Shown: positions 57,626-64,000 of the stretch, piece after piece
How positions within the stretch are numbered: position 1 is the first letter of the stretch
Layout: each line of letters starts with the position of its first letter
Source of the DNA: CAZFLN01 sp964519905
GTDB taxonomy: Bacteria > Patescibacteriota > Microgenomatia > UBA1400 > UBA1396
Length of the DNA: 64,000 nt
NCBI GenBank assembly: GCA_964519905.1
Contig: CAZFLN010000002.1
Location: 1-64,000 of the forward strand
Direction: 5' to 3'
Program-made: the position numbers and the translations under genes
The notes under the pieces: model-generated
The model's input: the letters and a program-made list of their open reading frames with translations, nothing else
Told to the model about the DNA's origin: nothing
The model's database searches: none

Positions 57626-58759
57626 TTAGTCTGTAAAAATCTGCAAGTAGTCCTTGTAAACGTAGGTTTTCCCATAGACCTTGTTTTCATCGCGCTGCTC
57701 AAGAATACCAATCTCTATAAACTTATTGATTGTTTTGTATGCTGCCTGAATACTGTTTCCAGTCCAAAAAGCGACTTTTTTGGCGTCTACTATCGGCAGT
57801 CGATACAAATTTTGCAAAAGCGTCACTCCGGTTGATGCTCCCTTCCCCAGAGAGTGAATTTTGCTCATGTCTCTTTCGCGCAAATCCATAATTTTATTCG
57901 ATGTTTCAATTGCATCTTTGGCAATCTCGGCTATTCCCGTAAAGAAAAAAAGCACCCAAGGTTTAAGCGCACCTTTTGAGTGATATTCGTTCAAGAGGTC
58001 AAAATATTTTTCTCGTCTTTTTTCGTTACCACCAAAAAATTTCGATAAATATAAGACTGGCCGTTCGAGAACTTTCTCCTTGTAAAGATAAAACGTCACT
58101 AATAATCTTCCCGTGCGTCCATTTCCATCTTGGAAAGGATGAATCGTTTCAAACTGCGCATGAGCAAGAGCAATCTTCATGAGTGGATTAAAGTAATCAC
58201 TGTATAAAAATTTTTCCCATTGATGTAAAGACTGATGCATTTCGTACGGTGGAGGTGGTACAAACTTTGCGTCATGGGGAGAACTGCCAGAAATCCAGTT
58301 CTGAGTTTTCCGAAACTCACCGGGTGTTTTGGATAAATACTTTGAGTCAGCAAGAAGAATTTTATGCGTTTCTTTCAGAAATCGGAGTGAAAGTGGAAGC
58401 TCTTCAATTCGCTTCAAACCATAATTCATTGCCTCAACATACGACTGAATGGTATCTACATCTTCTGGAAGATCTTCAATAATCTCCGCTTCGGCTTTTA
58501 TACTATCGACCATGGTTGCTTTTGTCCCCTCAATATTACTCGAGAACGCTGCTTCTTTTCGAACATACATGTAGATAAAAAAGTCGAGATCTGGAAGCCG
58601 CTGCGTAATTCCGTCGAGCTTCGCTAAGTGATGGCCAGCCCAAAACTCACTTTCAGACACTTCTTTATCGAGAAGAAGATCTGAAATATCTGGAGGAAAA
58701 TCATTCGGAATAAATGACAGATACCCTTCTGGCTGTGTAACAAGCTTTCCTATCAACAT
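57626..58759 (-). CDS. fic: Fic-family AMP transferase with winged-helix domain
   Basis: Fic proteins usually transfer AMP from ATP to hydroxyl side chains of target proteins. The catalytic motif is HPFQDGNGRTGR with H207; an inhibitory-helix motif S-x-x-x-E-G (SSNIEG, 73-78) precedes it, making it a class II, self-inhibited Fic. The flap (FVPPPPYEM) is also present. The last 80 residues (VTLLQNLYRLPIVDAKKVAF) form a winged-helix DNA-binding domain. It sits on the opposite strand between nusG and rplK and is visibly AT-richer than both. An inverted repeat overlaps its promoter, suggesting autoregulation. Confidence 0.94.
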   Translation of the reverse strand: MLIGKLVTQPEGYLSFIPNDFPPDISDLLLDKEVSESEFWAGHHLAKLDGITQRLPDLDFFIYMYVRKEAAFSSNIEGTKATMVDSIKAEAEIIEDLPEDVDTIQSYVEAMNYGLKRIEELPLSLRFLKETHKILLADSKYLSKTPGEFRKTQNWISGSSPHDAKFVPPPPYEMHQSLHQWEKFLYSDYFNPLMKIALAHAQFETIHPFQDGNGRTGRLLVTFYLYKEKVLERPVLYLSKFFGGNEKRREKYFDLLNEYHSKGALKPWVLFFFTGIAEIAKDAIETSNKIMDLRERDMSKIHSLGKGASTGVTLLQNLYRLPIVDAKKVAFWTGNSIQAAYKTINKFIEIGILEQRDENKVYGKTYVYKDYLQIFTD

Positions 58760-58778
58760 ACTTTAAATCTCACAACTT

Positions 58779-58830
58779 AATTTAAACCAAAATAGCATTA
58801 TGGTTTAAATTTGTCAATAACATTTAAACT
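58779..58830 (-). promoter_or_regulatory. fic promoter with palindromic operator
   Basis: On the minus strand TTGACA (58812-58817) and TATTTT (58789-58794) are 17 bases apart. AATTTAAACCA (58779-58789) and TGGTTTAAATT (58801-58811) are 11-base perfect inverted arms centred 22 bases apart, covering the -10 and the spacer. A third half-site, ATTTAAACT, lies at 58822-58830. Binding there would block transcription. Confidence 0.75.
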
Positions 58831-58877
58831 CAAAATGAAATTATGAGGATATTTGTGCATTTTGTGCATAATTATGC

Positions 58878-58883
58878 TATAAT
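58878..58883 (+). promoter_or_regulatory. rplK-rplA promoter (extended -10)
   Basis: TGCTATAAT is a perfect extended -10 (hexamer 58878-58883). The start near 58890 gives a leader of about 120 bases before rplK. The leader is GC-mixed with repeats of GCGAA/GCGAC; an L1-binding site was not identified. The promoter means that the ribosomal genes do not depend on read-through from nusG. Confidence 0.75.
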
Positions 58884-59010
58884 TAATTCACTTCGAGTTG
58901 GAAACAGCTGCGAAGGAGCGAAAAGCGACCCAATCTTGTGTGTTTCAACGCCAATGCGTTTGTAGTCGTTTTTCCTCAAAAATTTGAAAGAAAAGACAGT
59001 AAAGGTACCT

Positions 59011-59433
59011 ATGGCAAAAGCCGTTAAAGTGGTTCTGAAAATTAACCTGAAAGCTGGCGCAGCGAACCCGGCTCCTCCAGTCGGTCCTATTTTGGGACAA
59101 GCTGGTATTAACATCATGGAGTTCTGTAAGCAGTACAACGACGCCACCAAAGAAATGCGCGGTGAAGTCGTTCCTGCCGAAATTACCGTGTTTGAAGACA
59201 GTAGTTTCAAGTTCGTCCTGAAGAAAGCTCCAGTATCAGCCATGATCATGAAGGCACTCGGAAAAGAAAAAGGTGCTGGTCACCAAATTAACGAAACCAT
59301 TGGTACCCTTTCCTCTGCTCAACTGCGCGAAATCGCAGAAGCCAAGATGGAAGATCTCAATGCCAACGACGTAGAGGCTGCCATGCAAATGGTGCGCGGA
59401 ACCGCTCGAAGCATGGGTGTAAAGACTGAATAA
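59011..59433 (+). CDS. rplK: 50S ribosomal protein uL11
   Basis: The 140-residue protein is typical: VKVVLKINLKAGAANPAPPV in the first strand-loop, GPILGQAGINIMEFCKQYND, and the C-terminal KMEDLNANDVEAAMQMVRGT. ATG 59011 fits the family N-terminus (MAKAVKV) and is preceded by AAAGG. rplA follows after 21 bases. Confidence 0.97.
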   Translation: MAKAVKVVLKINLKAGAANPAPPVGPILGQAGINIMEFCKQYNDATKEMRGEVVPAEITVFEDSSFKFVLKKAPVSAMIMKALGKEKGAGHQINETIGTLSSAQLREIAEAKMEDLNANDVEAAMQMVRGTARSMGVKTE

Positions 59434-59454
59434 AATCGGATATAAAAGGAATTT

Positions 59455-60192
59455 ATGGCAAACAACACCCCTGTTATTACTACCGACATGCTCGACGAGC
59501 TGAACCAAGTCATGAGTGAAGGCGGCCGCGAAGGCGCCCCGGCTGTGGAAGAAGAAGTCGTCGCTGCACCAGTCGCTGAAGTAGCTGCTCCAGTCAAACG
59601 CGAACGCAGCAAGCACTACGTTGCAGCTCGCAGTATGGTTGACCGCACAATTTCCTACGACGTCGCCGACGCTGTGGAATTGGTCAAGCGCACTTCGTAC
59701 ACCAAGTTTGACGGCACTATCACGCTGCATGTGAACCTCAAAAAGGATCTCAAGCCAGTTGATGTGGTCATGCCCTTCTCTACTGGAAAAACCGTTCGCG
59801 TCGCAGAAGTAACTGATGAAGTCATCTCCCAACTTGAAAACGGCTCGATCGAGTTTGACGTGCTGCTGGCAACTCCAGATACCATGAAGAAAATCGTCAA
59901 GTTTGCCCGCTTGCTCGGACCTCGTGGTTTGATGCCAAACCCAAAGAACGGAACCGTTACCACCGACCCAACCGCCAAGCGCGCTGAGTTGGAAAAGGGT
60001 TCTATCAACCTCAAGTCCGAAAAGAAGGCTCCACTCGTACACGTCCGCGTCGGCAAGCAAAAGCAAGCGACTCAAGAAGTTGTCGAGAACATCGAGACCA
60101 TCTTGCGCACCATCGGCGCCAACAACATCCTCAAAGCCACCATCGCCCCAACTATGGGACCAGGTGTAAAGCTCAAGGTTGTGGTCGCGTAA
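59455..60192 (+). CDS. rplA: 50S ribosomal protein uL1 with N-terminal extension
   Basis: uL1 forms the L1 stalk and often represses its own operon. The family core starts near residue 50 (RSKHYVAARSMVDRTISYDV) and includes FDGTITLHVNLKKDLKPVD, LLGPRGLMPNPKNGTVT and ILKATIAPTMGPGVKL. Before it lies an Ala/Glu/Val-rich extension of about 48 residues (EEEVVAAPVAEVAAPVKRE), absent from E. coli uL1. A strong terminator follows. Some CPR lineages lack uL1, so its presence narrows placement. Confidence 0.96.
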   Translation: MANNTPVITTDMLDELNQVMSEGGREGAPAVEEEVVAAPVAEVAAPVKRERSKHYVAARSMVDRTISYDVADAVELVKRTSYTKFDGTITLHVNLKKDLKPVDVVMPFSTGKTVRVAEVTDEVISQLENGSIEFDVLLATPDTMKKIVKFARLLGPRGLMPNPKNGTVTTDPTAKRAELEKGSINLKSEKKAPLVHVRVGKQKQATQEVVENIETILRTIGANNILKATIAPTMGPGVKLKVVVA

Positions 60193-60217
60193 GCGAACGT
60201 TTCTTTAATTGAAGCTT

Positions 60218-60244
60218 AAAACCCCGCCGCAAGGCGGGGTTTTT
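60218..60244 (+). terminator. rplA terminator
   Basis: AAACCCCGCC-GCAA-GGCGGGGTTT is a perfect GC-rich hairpin with a GCAA loop followed by TTT, 26 bases past the rplA stop. Confidence 0.93.
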
Positions 60245-60299
60245 GGATGAAATCAATGCAAAATCTGTGTAACGCATTACACAAATCATCACAATGTGC

Positions 60300-60305
60300 T
60301 ATACT
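60300..60305 (+). promoter_or_regulatory. rplJ-rplL promoter (extended -10)
   Basis: TGCTATACT is an extended -10 just ahead of the L10 leader. The -35 region is poor (ATTACAC about 17 bases upstream). Confidence 0.65.
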
Positions 60306-60314
60306 ACTCTCCTG

Positions 60315-60410
60315 TTCCACAGACAGCGCGCGCTTGGGGTTGCCCACAGCATAATGCGCCGAGGACGAAATACTTTTGAGCGTGTGCTCAAATATGACGA
60401 ATTTTTCGTC
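60315..60410 (+). promoter_or_regulatory. L10 leader with attenuator-like hairpins
   Basis: CCACAGACAGCGCGCGC followed by a hairpin and GCGCCGAGGAC resembles the ribosomal L10 leader (kink-turn formed by GACAG and CCGAGG), the binding site for the L10-L12 complex. Downstream, TTGAGC/GCTCAA and GACGAA-TTT-TTCGTC (60396-60410) form hairpins, the latter followed by a T-rich stretch. GACGAAA at 60364-60370, inside the leader end, is identical to the first arm of the last hairpin and can pair with TTTCGTC, so the two structures exclude each other. Confidence 0.72.
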
Positions 60411-60476
60411 GTTTCTTCCTTATTTCTGTTGAATATATAGAGCAAACATAAGATATAAAGAACCTAAAGGATTCGT

Positions 60477-60995
60477 ATGCCTAGCGACAAGAAAGTCCAA
60501 TCCGTCGCCGCGCTGCAAGAGAAGGCTCAGAAGGCAAAATCTGTCTTCTTTGCTAACTACGCCGGCATGAACGTTAAAGAACAGCAGGAACTGCGCCGCG
60601 AGATCAAAAAAGCAGGCGGTGAAGTGGTTATTGCCAAGAATCGTTTAGTCGATGTTGCCCTGGGACGCCCAGCTGGTTTAGCCGACAAAATGATCTCTCA
60701 GATCTTTACCCTCTTCTCTTACAACGACGAAGTGTCTGCATTGAAAGTGCTCGCCAAGTTTGCTGACGACAACAAGAAACCAGTGATTCACGCTGGATTC
60801 TTCGAAGGCAAAGTCATGAACGAGGCAGAAGTTATCGCCCTTTCGAAGACTCCAGGAAAAGACGAACTCATTGCGACTGTGCTCCGCACTATCAAAGGTC
60901 CAGCCTATGGTCTGCGAAATGTGTTGGAAGCTGGTCCACGTAACCTGGTGTACGCTTTAAGTGCCATCAAATCCCAAAAAGAAAAAGGAAACTAA
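60477..60995 (+). CDS. rplJ: 50S ribosomal protein uL10
   Basis: uL10 is the base of the stalk that carries L7/L12. The N-terminal domain is clear (QSVAALQEKAQKAKSVFFAN and Y-A-G-M-N-V-K-E-Q-Q-E-L-R-R), with KAGGEVVIAKNRLVDVAL. The 172-residue length is normal, ending in a helical tail that binds L12. AAAGG lies 6 bases before the ATG. rplL follows after 9 bases. Confidence 0.96.
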   Translation: MPSDKKVQSVAALQEKAQKAKSVFFANYAGMNVKEQQELRREIKKAGGEVVIAKNRLVDVALGRPAGLADKMISQIFTLFSYNDEVSALKVLAKFADDNKKPVIHAGFFEGKVMNEAEVIALSKTPGKDELIATVLRTIKGPAYGLRNVLEAGPRNLVYALSAIKSQKEKGN

Positions 60996-61004
60996 GGAGG
61001 AACT

Positions 61005-61394
61005 ATGGCAGAGAATCTCTCTGAAAAGGTCCAAAAGATCGTTGATGCGGTCGCTGAGCTCTCACTGATGGAAGTGTCTGAGCTGGTAAGTGCGCTCGAA
61101 GAAAAATTCGGCGTCTCCGCTGCTCCAGTCATGATGGCTGGCGCTGCTCCTGCTGCAGCTGGTGCTGCTGCTGAAGAAAAGACTGAGTTTGACGTCGTGA
61201 TGACCGACGGTGGTGCTAACAAAATTGGCGCTATCAAGGCTATCCGCACTCTCAAGCCAGAACTCGGTTTGGCTGAAGCCAAGAAGTTCGTCGAGTCTGC
61301 TCCACAGGTCGTTTTGGCCGGTGCTGACAAAGACGCTGCCGAAGCTGCCAAGAAAACCTTGGAAGAAGCTGGTGCAACCGTTGAGCTTAAATAA
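61005..61394 (+). CDS. rplL: 50S ribosomal protein bL12
   Basis: bL12 recruits translation factors to the ribosome. The N-terminal dimerisation helix pair (LSLMEVSELVSALEEKFGVS) is followed by an alanine-rich hinge and the C-terminal domain EKTEFDVVMTDGGANKIGAI, LGLAEAKKFVESAPQVVLAG. AAGGAGGAACT gives a strong ribosome-binding site, consistent with its higher copy number. A terminator follows. Confidence 0.97.
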   Translation: MAENLSEKVQKIVDAVAELSLMEVSELVSALEEKFGVSAAPVMMAGAAPAAAGAAAEEKTEFDVVMTDGGANKIGAIKAIRTLKPELGLAEAKKFVESAPQVVLAGADKDAAEAAKKTLEEAGATVELK

Positions 61395-61420
61395 GCTCTT
61401 CGTTTCTTTTGAAACTAGAA

Positions 61421-61450
61421 ACACCGCTCCGCAAGGAGCGGTGTTTTTTT
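61421..61450 (+). terminator. rplL terminator
   Basis: ACACCGCTCC-GCAA-GGAGCGGTGT followed by TTTTTTT, 26 bases past the rplL stop, is a textbook intrinsic terminator. Confidence 0.95.
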
Positions 61451-61565
61451 GCCGATATCTGAGAGAAGAACACAATTGGACAACTCCGTCCTTGACATGA
61501 TTGCACCATCTTTGTTACGCTGAGATACAGTTATCACTAAAAGAATACAGTACAGGAGCACCCTC

Positions 61566-61811
61566 GTGACCGATCAGCAATCAACATCCCCAGCCACCTC
61601 AAAAGATGGCGGATTAGACATTCAAAACTTACCGGAATTGCTGACTGTTCGTGAAGTAGCTGATCTGCTCCGCGTCTCACCGCTCACTATTAAGCGCTGG
61701 GGAAAGCGTGGAAAACTCCCTCCTATCCGCATTAATTCTCGAGGTGATCGACGCTATCGAAAAGAAGCTGTGCTCTGGATGCTCGGTATCGATCCAAACG
61801 AGCAAGTCTAA
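61566..61811 (+). CDS. helix-turn-helix DNA-binding protein (MerR/excisionase type)
   Basis: The 81-residue protein starts at GTG 61566 behind CAGGAGC. After a polar N-terminal tail, residues 24-75 form a single winged HTH of the HTH_17/excisionase class: LTVREVADLLRVSPLTIKRW, then R-G-K-L-P-P-I-R-I and R-R-Y-R-K-E-A-V. Such proteins act as small regulators or excisionases. TTGACA (61492-61497) lies upstream, but no clear -10 is placed. It is convergent with the glycosyltransferase gene. Confidence 0.82.
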   Translation: MTDQQSTSPATSKDGGLDIQNLPELLTVREVADLLRVSPLTIKRWGKRGKLPPIRINSRGDRRYRKEAVLWMLGIDPNEQV

Positions 61812-61823
61812 ATGCTTGTCCTC

Positions 61824-62597
61824 TCAACTCTGTTGAAATAACACTCGCCACACAAATCGAGGCAACCAAATCTGACGCCGCCAACGGCCAGGTTCTTGCA
61901 CCAAGCGGAACAACCACTCAAGTTTCCAGTACGTTACCCAGCTTGGCGGTGCTTGAAGTTTTCCAGAAAGCACATCGAACGCCCCACCCACAACCATAAG
62001 CACTCGAACGCCGGCTACTTGCAGCTTCTGTGCATTCTCAACACTCCATTGCTCTTGCTTTGGGGCGCCAAAACCAACAAAAATAACTTCTGGTTTCCAT
62101 GAAGAAACTGTGTTCCAGAATTCATGATCTTCTTGTGTCGTGGGCTGATTCGCGTCCGAAAATCCGGGAATTCCAAGAATCTTCTTTCCTGTTGAATCAA
62201 ATTTCTTTGCTGTCAGAGGCGCGGAATCAGCCAACCCACCTAACAAAAGAATTCGTGGGAGATTTTCTCTGCGTCTGCTCTCTGTATAGAAAAAAAGTAT
62301 TTTTTCCAAAACACCTCTCCCGCTGACACGACTCACATCCAGTGAGCCAAGCCTCTGAGCAGCCCAAATTAATCCGTTTCCGTCCGGGAGAAATACATCG
62401 CCATGTTGCAAAGCGCGAAGAAAAGAAATATTCCGCTCCGCCAACTCAACTTGCTCCGGATTCGGAGTAAAAATAATCTGGAGCGTACTTCCTTGTGCCA
62501 TCTCCACTATTGCAGCTGCAAAAAAATCTTCTGTCCCAGAATACAGACGTGGAATCAACCAACTCAACACAGACTGTTGCTTCTCTGCCGCAGACAT
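61824..62597 (-). CDS. WecG/TagA/CpsF-family glycosyltransferase
   Basis: The family transfers N-acetylmannosamine-type sugars to lipid-linked intermediates in surface polymer synthesis. Visible are IIFTPNPEQVELAERN, DVFLPDGNGLIWAAQRLG (the D-G family motif), VSGRGVLEKI, LGIPGFSDANQP and VIFVGFGAPKQEQW, ending with WLFRLVQEPGRWRR. Start ATG 62597 shares a base with the upstream stop (TAATG). The upstream gene is an MreB-like protein, so polymer synthesis may be tied to a cytoskeleton-like scaffold (inference). Confidence 0.92.
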   Translation of the reverse strand: MSAAEKQQSVLSWLIPRLYSGTEDFFAAAIVEMAQGSTLQIIFTPNPEQVELAERNISFLRALQHGDVFLPDGNGLIWAAQRLGSLDVSRVSGRGVLEKILFFYTESRRRENLPRILLLGGLADSAPLTAKKFDSTGKKILGIPGFSDANQPTTQEDHEFWNTVSSWKPEVIFVGFGAPKQEQWSVENAQKLQVAGVRVLMVVGGAFDVLSGKLQAPPSWVTYWKLEWLFRLVQEPGRWRRQIWLPRFVWRVLFQQS

Positions 62598-63400
62598 TAT
62601 TGCTCTCCTTGGACGATACTTCTCAGGCCAAGTGGAATGTTGCTCCAGGAGAAAAACGTCACGGGTGTTTGTAACACTTGCGCCCAGGCTCGAGATTGGC
62701 CTCGTGGAGCTTCTTCCGTAATCCAAATAATTCCATCCTGCGTAAAACTTGTGATGAACTCGGCGGGAGTTTTTTGCAAAAACTCCCGCCACACCAAGCT
62801 CAGCTCTTCCGGAGATGGTGTGGAATTCTGTTGCCAACGACGAGAATGCACATACTCAACTTGCACTTGTCCAAAGGCTAAAAGACACAAGAAAATATTT
62901 TCAGAGTCAGACCATCCAACCACGTATCCATGCGACGAGGTGTAGGGTAAACCAGCTGCTGCCGCCGCCGCGAGCGCCGGATGCCAAGCCTGAACATGAC
63001 GGGCCCCAGCTCCAAACAACGCTCGTTGCCAGAGTTCTCGCATAAATGGCGAAGTGTGCGGCGCGAGGACAACATGAACCGATGGCTTAAGAAGAAATCG
63101 AGTGCCCAGAGCCTCCCAGATTATTGCGCGCAAAAGTAATCGCGCCGCAACTTCATCAGAAATACTCAAAGAAGTAAATGGAAGTAAAATTTTGGTTTTC
63201 TGCGTACCAGCATACTCAACTTCTCGAGCTTGAGCTCCATAGGCAATGACTTTATAGTCTGGATCAGAAACCAAAATTCGAGACGGAATCTGCAACACTC
63301 CACCGCGCAAGCTCGTGACATACACCGATTCTTCCATTGGCGTCAAAAAAACCGCGGTATTCCACCATTGCTGCAGTGCTGAGAGTCGCGAGCTCGTCAT
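62597..63400 (-). CDS. second degenerate MreB-like protein
   Basis: The 267-residue protein resembles part of MreB: VTSLRGGVLQIPSRILV matches the K-G-x-V-x-x-E-P-S-x-x-A region, SVHVVLAPHTSPFMRELWQR and FGAGARHVQAWHPALAAAAA match the V-P-x-x-x-T-x-V-E-R and A-G-A-R-x-V-x-x-I-x-E-P-x-A-A-A segments. The phosphate-2 D-I-G-G-G-T site reads VVGWSDSENI and phosphate 1 is missing, so ATP binding is doubtful. Start ATG 63400 is preceded by GAAAG; GTG/ATA-type starts upstream are possible. It is coupled to the glycosyltransferase and divergent from the PEGA gene. Confidence 0.62.
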   Translation of the reverse strand: MTSSRLSALQQWWNTAVFLTPMEESVYVTSLRGGVLQIPSRILVSDPDYKVIAYGAQAREVEYAGTQKTKILLPFTSLSISDEVAARLLLRAIIWEALGTRFLLKPSVHVVLAPHTSPFMRELWQRALFGAGARHVQAWHPALAAAAAAGLPYTSSHGYVVGWSDSENIFLCLLAFGQVQVEYVHSRRWQQNSTPSPEELSLVWREFLQKTPAEFITSFTQDGIIWITEEAPRGQSRAWAQVLQTPVTFFSWSNIPLGLRSIVQGEQ

Positions 63401-63416
63401 GAAGTGTCTTTCGTTT

Positions 63417-63445
63417 GTGACAGATACTCTTCTGTACTCTATAAT
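63417..63445 (+). promoter_or_regulatory. PEGA-gene promoter
   Basis: GTGACA (63417-63422), a 17-base spacer and TATAAT (63440-63445) make a near-consensus promoter. The expected start is about 5 bases before the ATG at 63457. Confidence 0.75.
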
Positions 63446-63456
63446 CATACCTTGAT

Positions 63457-64000
63457 ATGACCAATCGTCGCGCTCGAATTGCTTGGACCGTATTTGCGAT
63501 CGTTTCTATAACGATTGGTACGGCTGTGGCAATTGCTATTGCCCAGGGAGCCAGACCTTCTCGAAGTCAATTTGTGACTGAGCGAGGATTACTCGTTGCC
63601 AACTCTACTCCCAAAGGCGCTCGCGTTTTTGTTGATGGTCGATTTTTAACGGCCACCGACGATACAAACTCTGTTGATCCAGGTGAGTATGATGTCGAAA
63701 TTGTACGAGAGGGATACTACCCTTGGAAAAAACGCCTTACGATTGAGAAACAGTTAGTAACACAAGCGAATGCCCTGCTCTTTCCCATGGCTCCCAGTTT
63801 GGCACCACTCACCTTTTCTGGCGCCACCAATCCTGTTCCTTCACCAGACGGACAACGCTTAGTAGTGCATACAGCTTCTGCCTCAACCGCAGCAAACAAT
63901 GGCTACTACGTGCTTGATTTGTTCGATAATCCGCTCGCTTTCCAACGGGGNNNNNNNNNNGTCCACGACAAATCATGCCAAACTCCGAGTACTTCCCACC
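63457..64000 (+). CDS. membrane-anchored PEGA-domain protein, 5' part
   Basis: The gene runs off the right edge. An N-terminal anchor (IAWTVFAIVSITIGTAVAIA, residues 8-27) precedes a PEGA domain: LLVANSTPKGARVFVDGRFL, V-D-P-G-E-Y-D-V, V-R-E-G-Y-Y-P-W-K-K-R. PEGA domains are surface beta-sandwiches. The next part, FSGATNPVPSPDGQRLVVHT, begins a WD40/TolB-like propeller, as in similar CPR proteins. Ten N at 63951-63960 follow FQRG; joining cgggg to tccacg gives F-Q-R-G-P-R-Q-I in frame, so the gap may be a small overlap. Confidence 0.82.
   Translation, partial: MTNRRARIAWTVFAIVSITIGTAVAIAIAQGARPSRSQFVTERGLLVANSTPKGARVFVDGRFLTATDDTNSVDPGEYDVEIVREGYYPWKKRLTIEKQLVTQANALLFPMAPSLAPLTFSGATNPVPSPDGQRLVVHTASASTAANNGYYVLDLFDNPLAFQRXXXXVHDKSCQTPSTSH
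63951..63960. other. assembly gap in PEGA gene (10 N)
   Basis: The frame on the right that reads P-R-Q-I-M-P-N-S-E-Y-F-P is consistent with the left frame if the real gap is an overlap of one G (or 3k-1 extra bases). Confidence 0.7.

Noticed and set aside
1..64000. CRISPR array, insertion sequence, rRNA or prophage
   Set aside because: No regularly spaced repeats, transposase motifs, rRNA landmarks or phage structural genes were seen. The only integrase-like gene fits XerC/D.

Overview
The window looks like part of a scaffold from a bacterium of the Candidate Phyla Radiation (Patescibacteria), probably Parcubacteria-like. This is inferred from family content, not from a marker phylogeny. Supporting signs are compact genes joined by ATGA/TAATG overlaps, short housekeeping proteins (EF-Ts of about 150 aa, RF1 of 309 aa, YebC of 195 aa, YbeY of 130 aa), a bifunctional phosphoglucose/phosphomannose isomerase, an archaeal/eukaryotic-type ProS, a LytR_C protein, a PEGA protein and DUF5656/DUF5666-like proteins. 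TGA is used as a stop. Four runs of exactly ten N (9802, 11635, 21692, 63951) are scaffold gaps that break or shorten genes.

Layout. 1-8.3 kb: CAP-domain protein, small membrane protein, rmuC, a transglutaminase-like protein, MazG-like pyrophosphohydrolase, two polymerase III clamp-loader subunits (delta-like and delta'-like), phosphomannomutase and PGI/PMI, then a frame-broken gene. 8.3-15.1 kb: gyrB, ppa, gyrA and a XerC/D recombinase, followed by a 0.94-kb AT-rich stretch without an intact gene. 16-22.9 kb: DUF5656-like membrane protein, yebC, a TPR protein, a LytR_C protein, tgt and queA (queuosine), an HD protein and an RluA-type pseudouridine synthase. 22.9-29 kb: lipoprotein processing (lspA, lgt) with a cysteine-less DksA relative, tRNA-Leu, dnaB, a metallo-beta-lactamase-fold protein and two surface proteins. 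29-43 kb: translation genes (rpmE, prfA, rpsU, ybeY, proS-csaA under a T-box, frr, tsf, rpsB), rseP, and one-carbon/nucleotide genes (folD, nfo, glyA, tmk, a NTP-PPase-like protein, dut, dcd). 43-50.5 kb: topA, dprA and a cell-shape cluster (pbp2, mreD-like, mreC, degenerate mreB). 50.5-57.6 kb: an O-antigen-ligase/TPR protein, def-fmt, rpmB, a site-2 protease, tRNA-Thr, structured intergenic RNA candidates, galU, secE-nusG. 57.6-64 kb: a Fic protein inserted between nusG and rplK, rplK-rplA, rplJ-rplL behind an L10 leader, an HTH protein, a WecG/TagA glycosyltransferase coupled to a second degenerate MreB-like protein, and a PEGA protein cut by the window edge.

The most notable signals are: (1) a T-box riboswitch with a mutually exclusive terminator ahead of csaA-proS; (2) a strand-specific element of about 24 bp repeated five times, always within 16 bases of a gene or tRNA 3' end and twice supplying the stop codon; (3) many genes whose -10-like box lies 6-9 bases before the start codon, suggesting leaderless mRNAs; (4) two MreB-like proteins that have lost nucleotide-binding motifs; (5) a three-way-junction element and a rod-shaped RNA candidate beside tRNA-Thr; (6) a Fic gene with a palindromic operator inserted into the nusG-rplK ribosomal operon.
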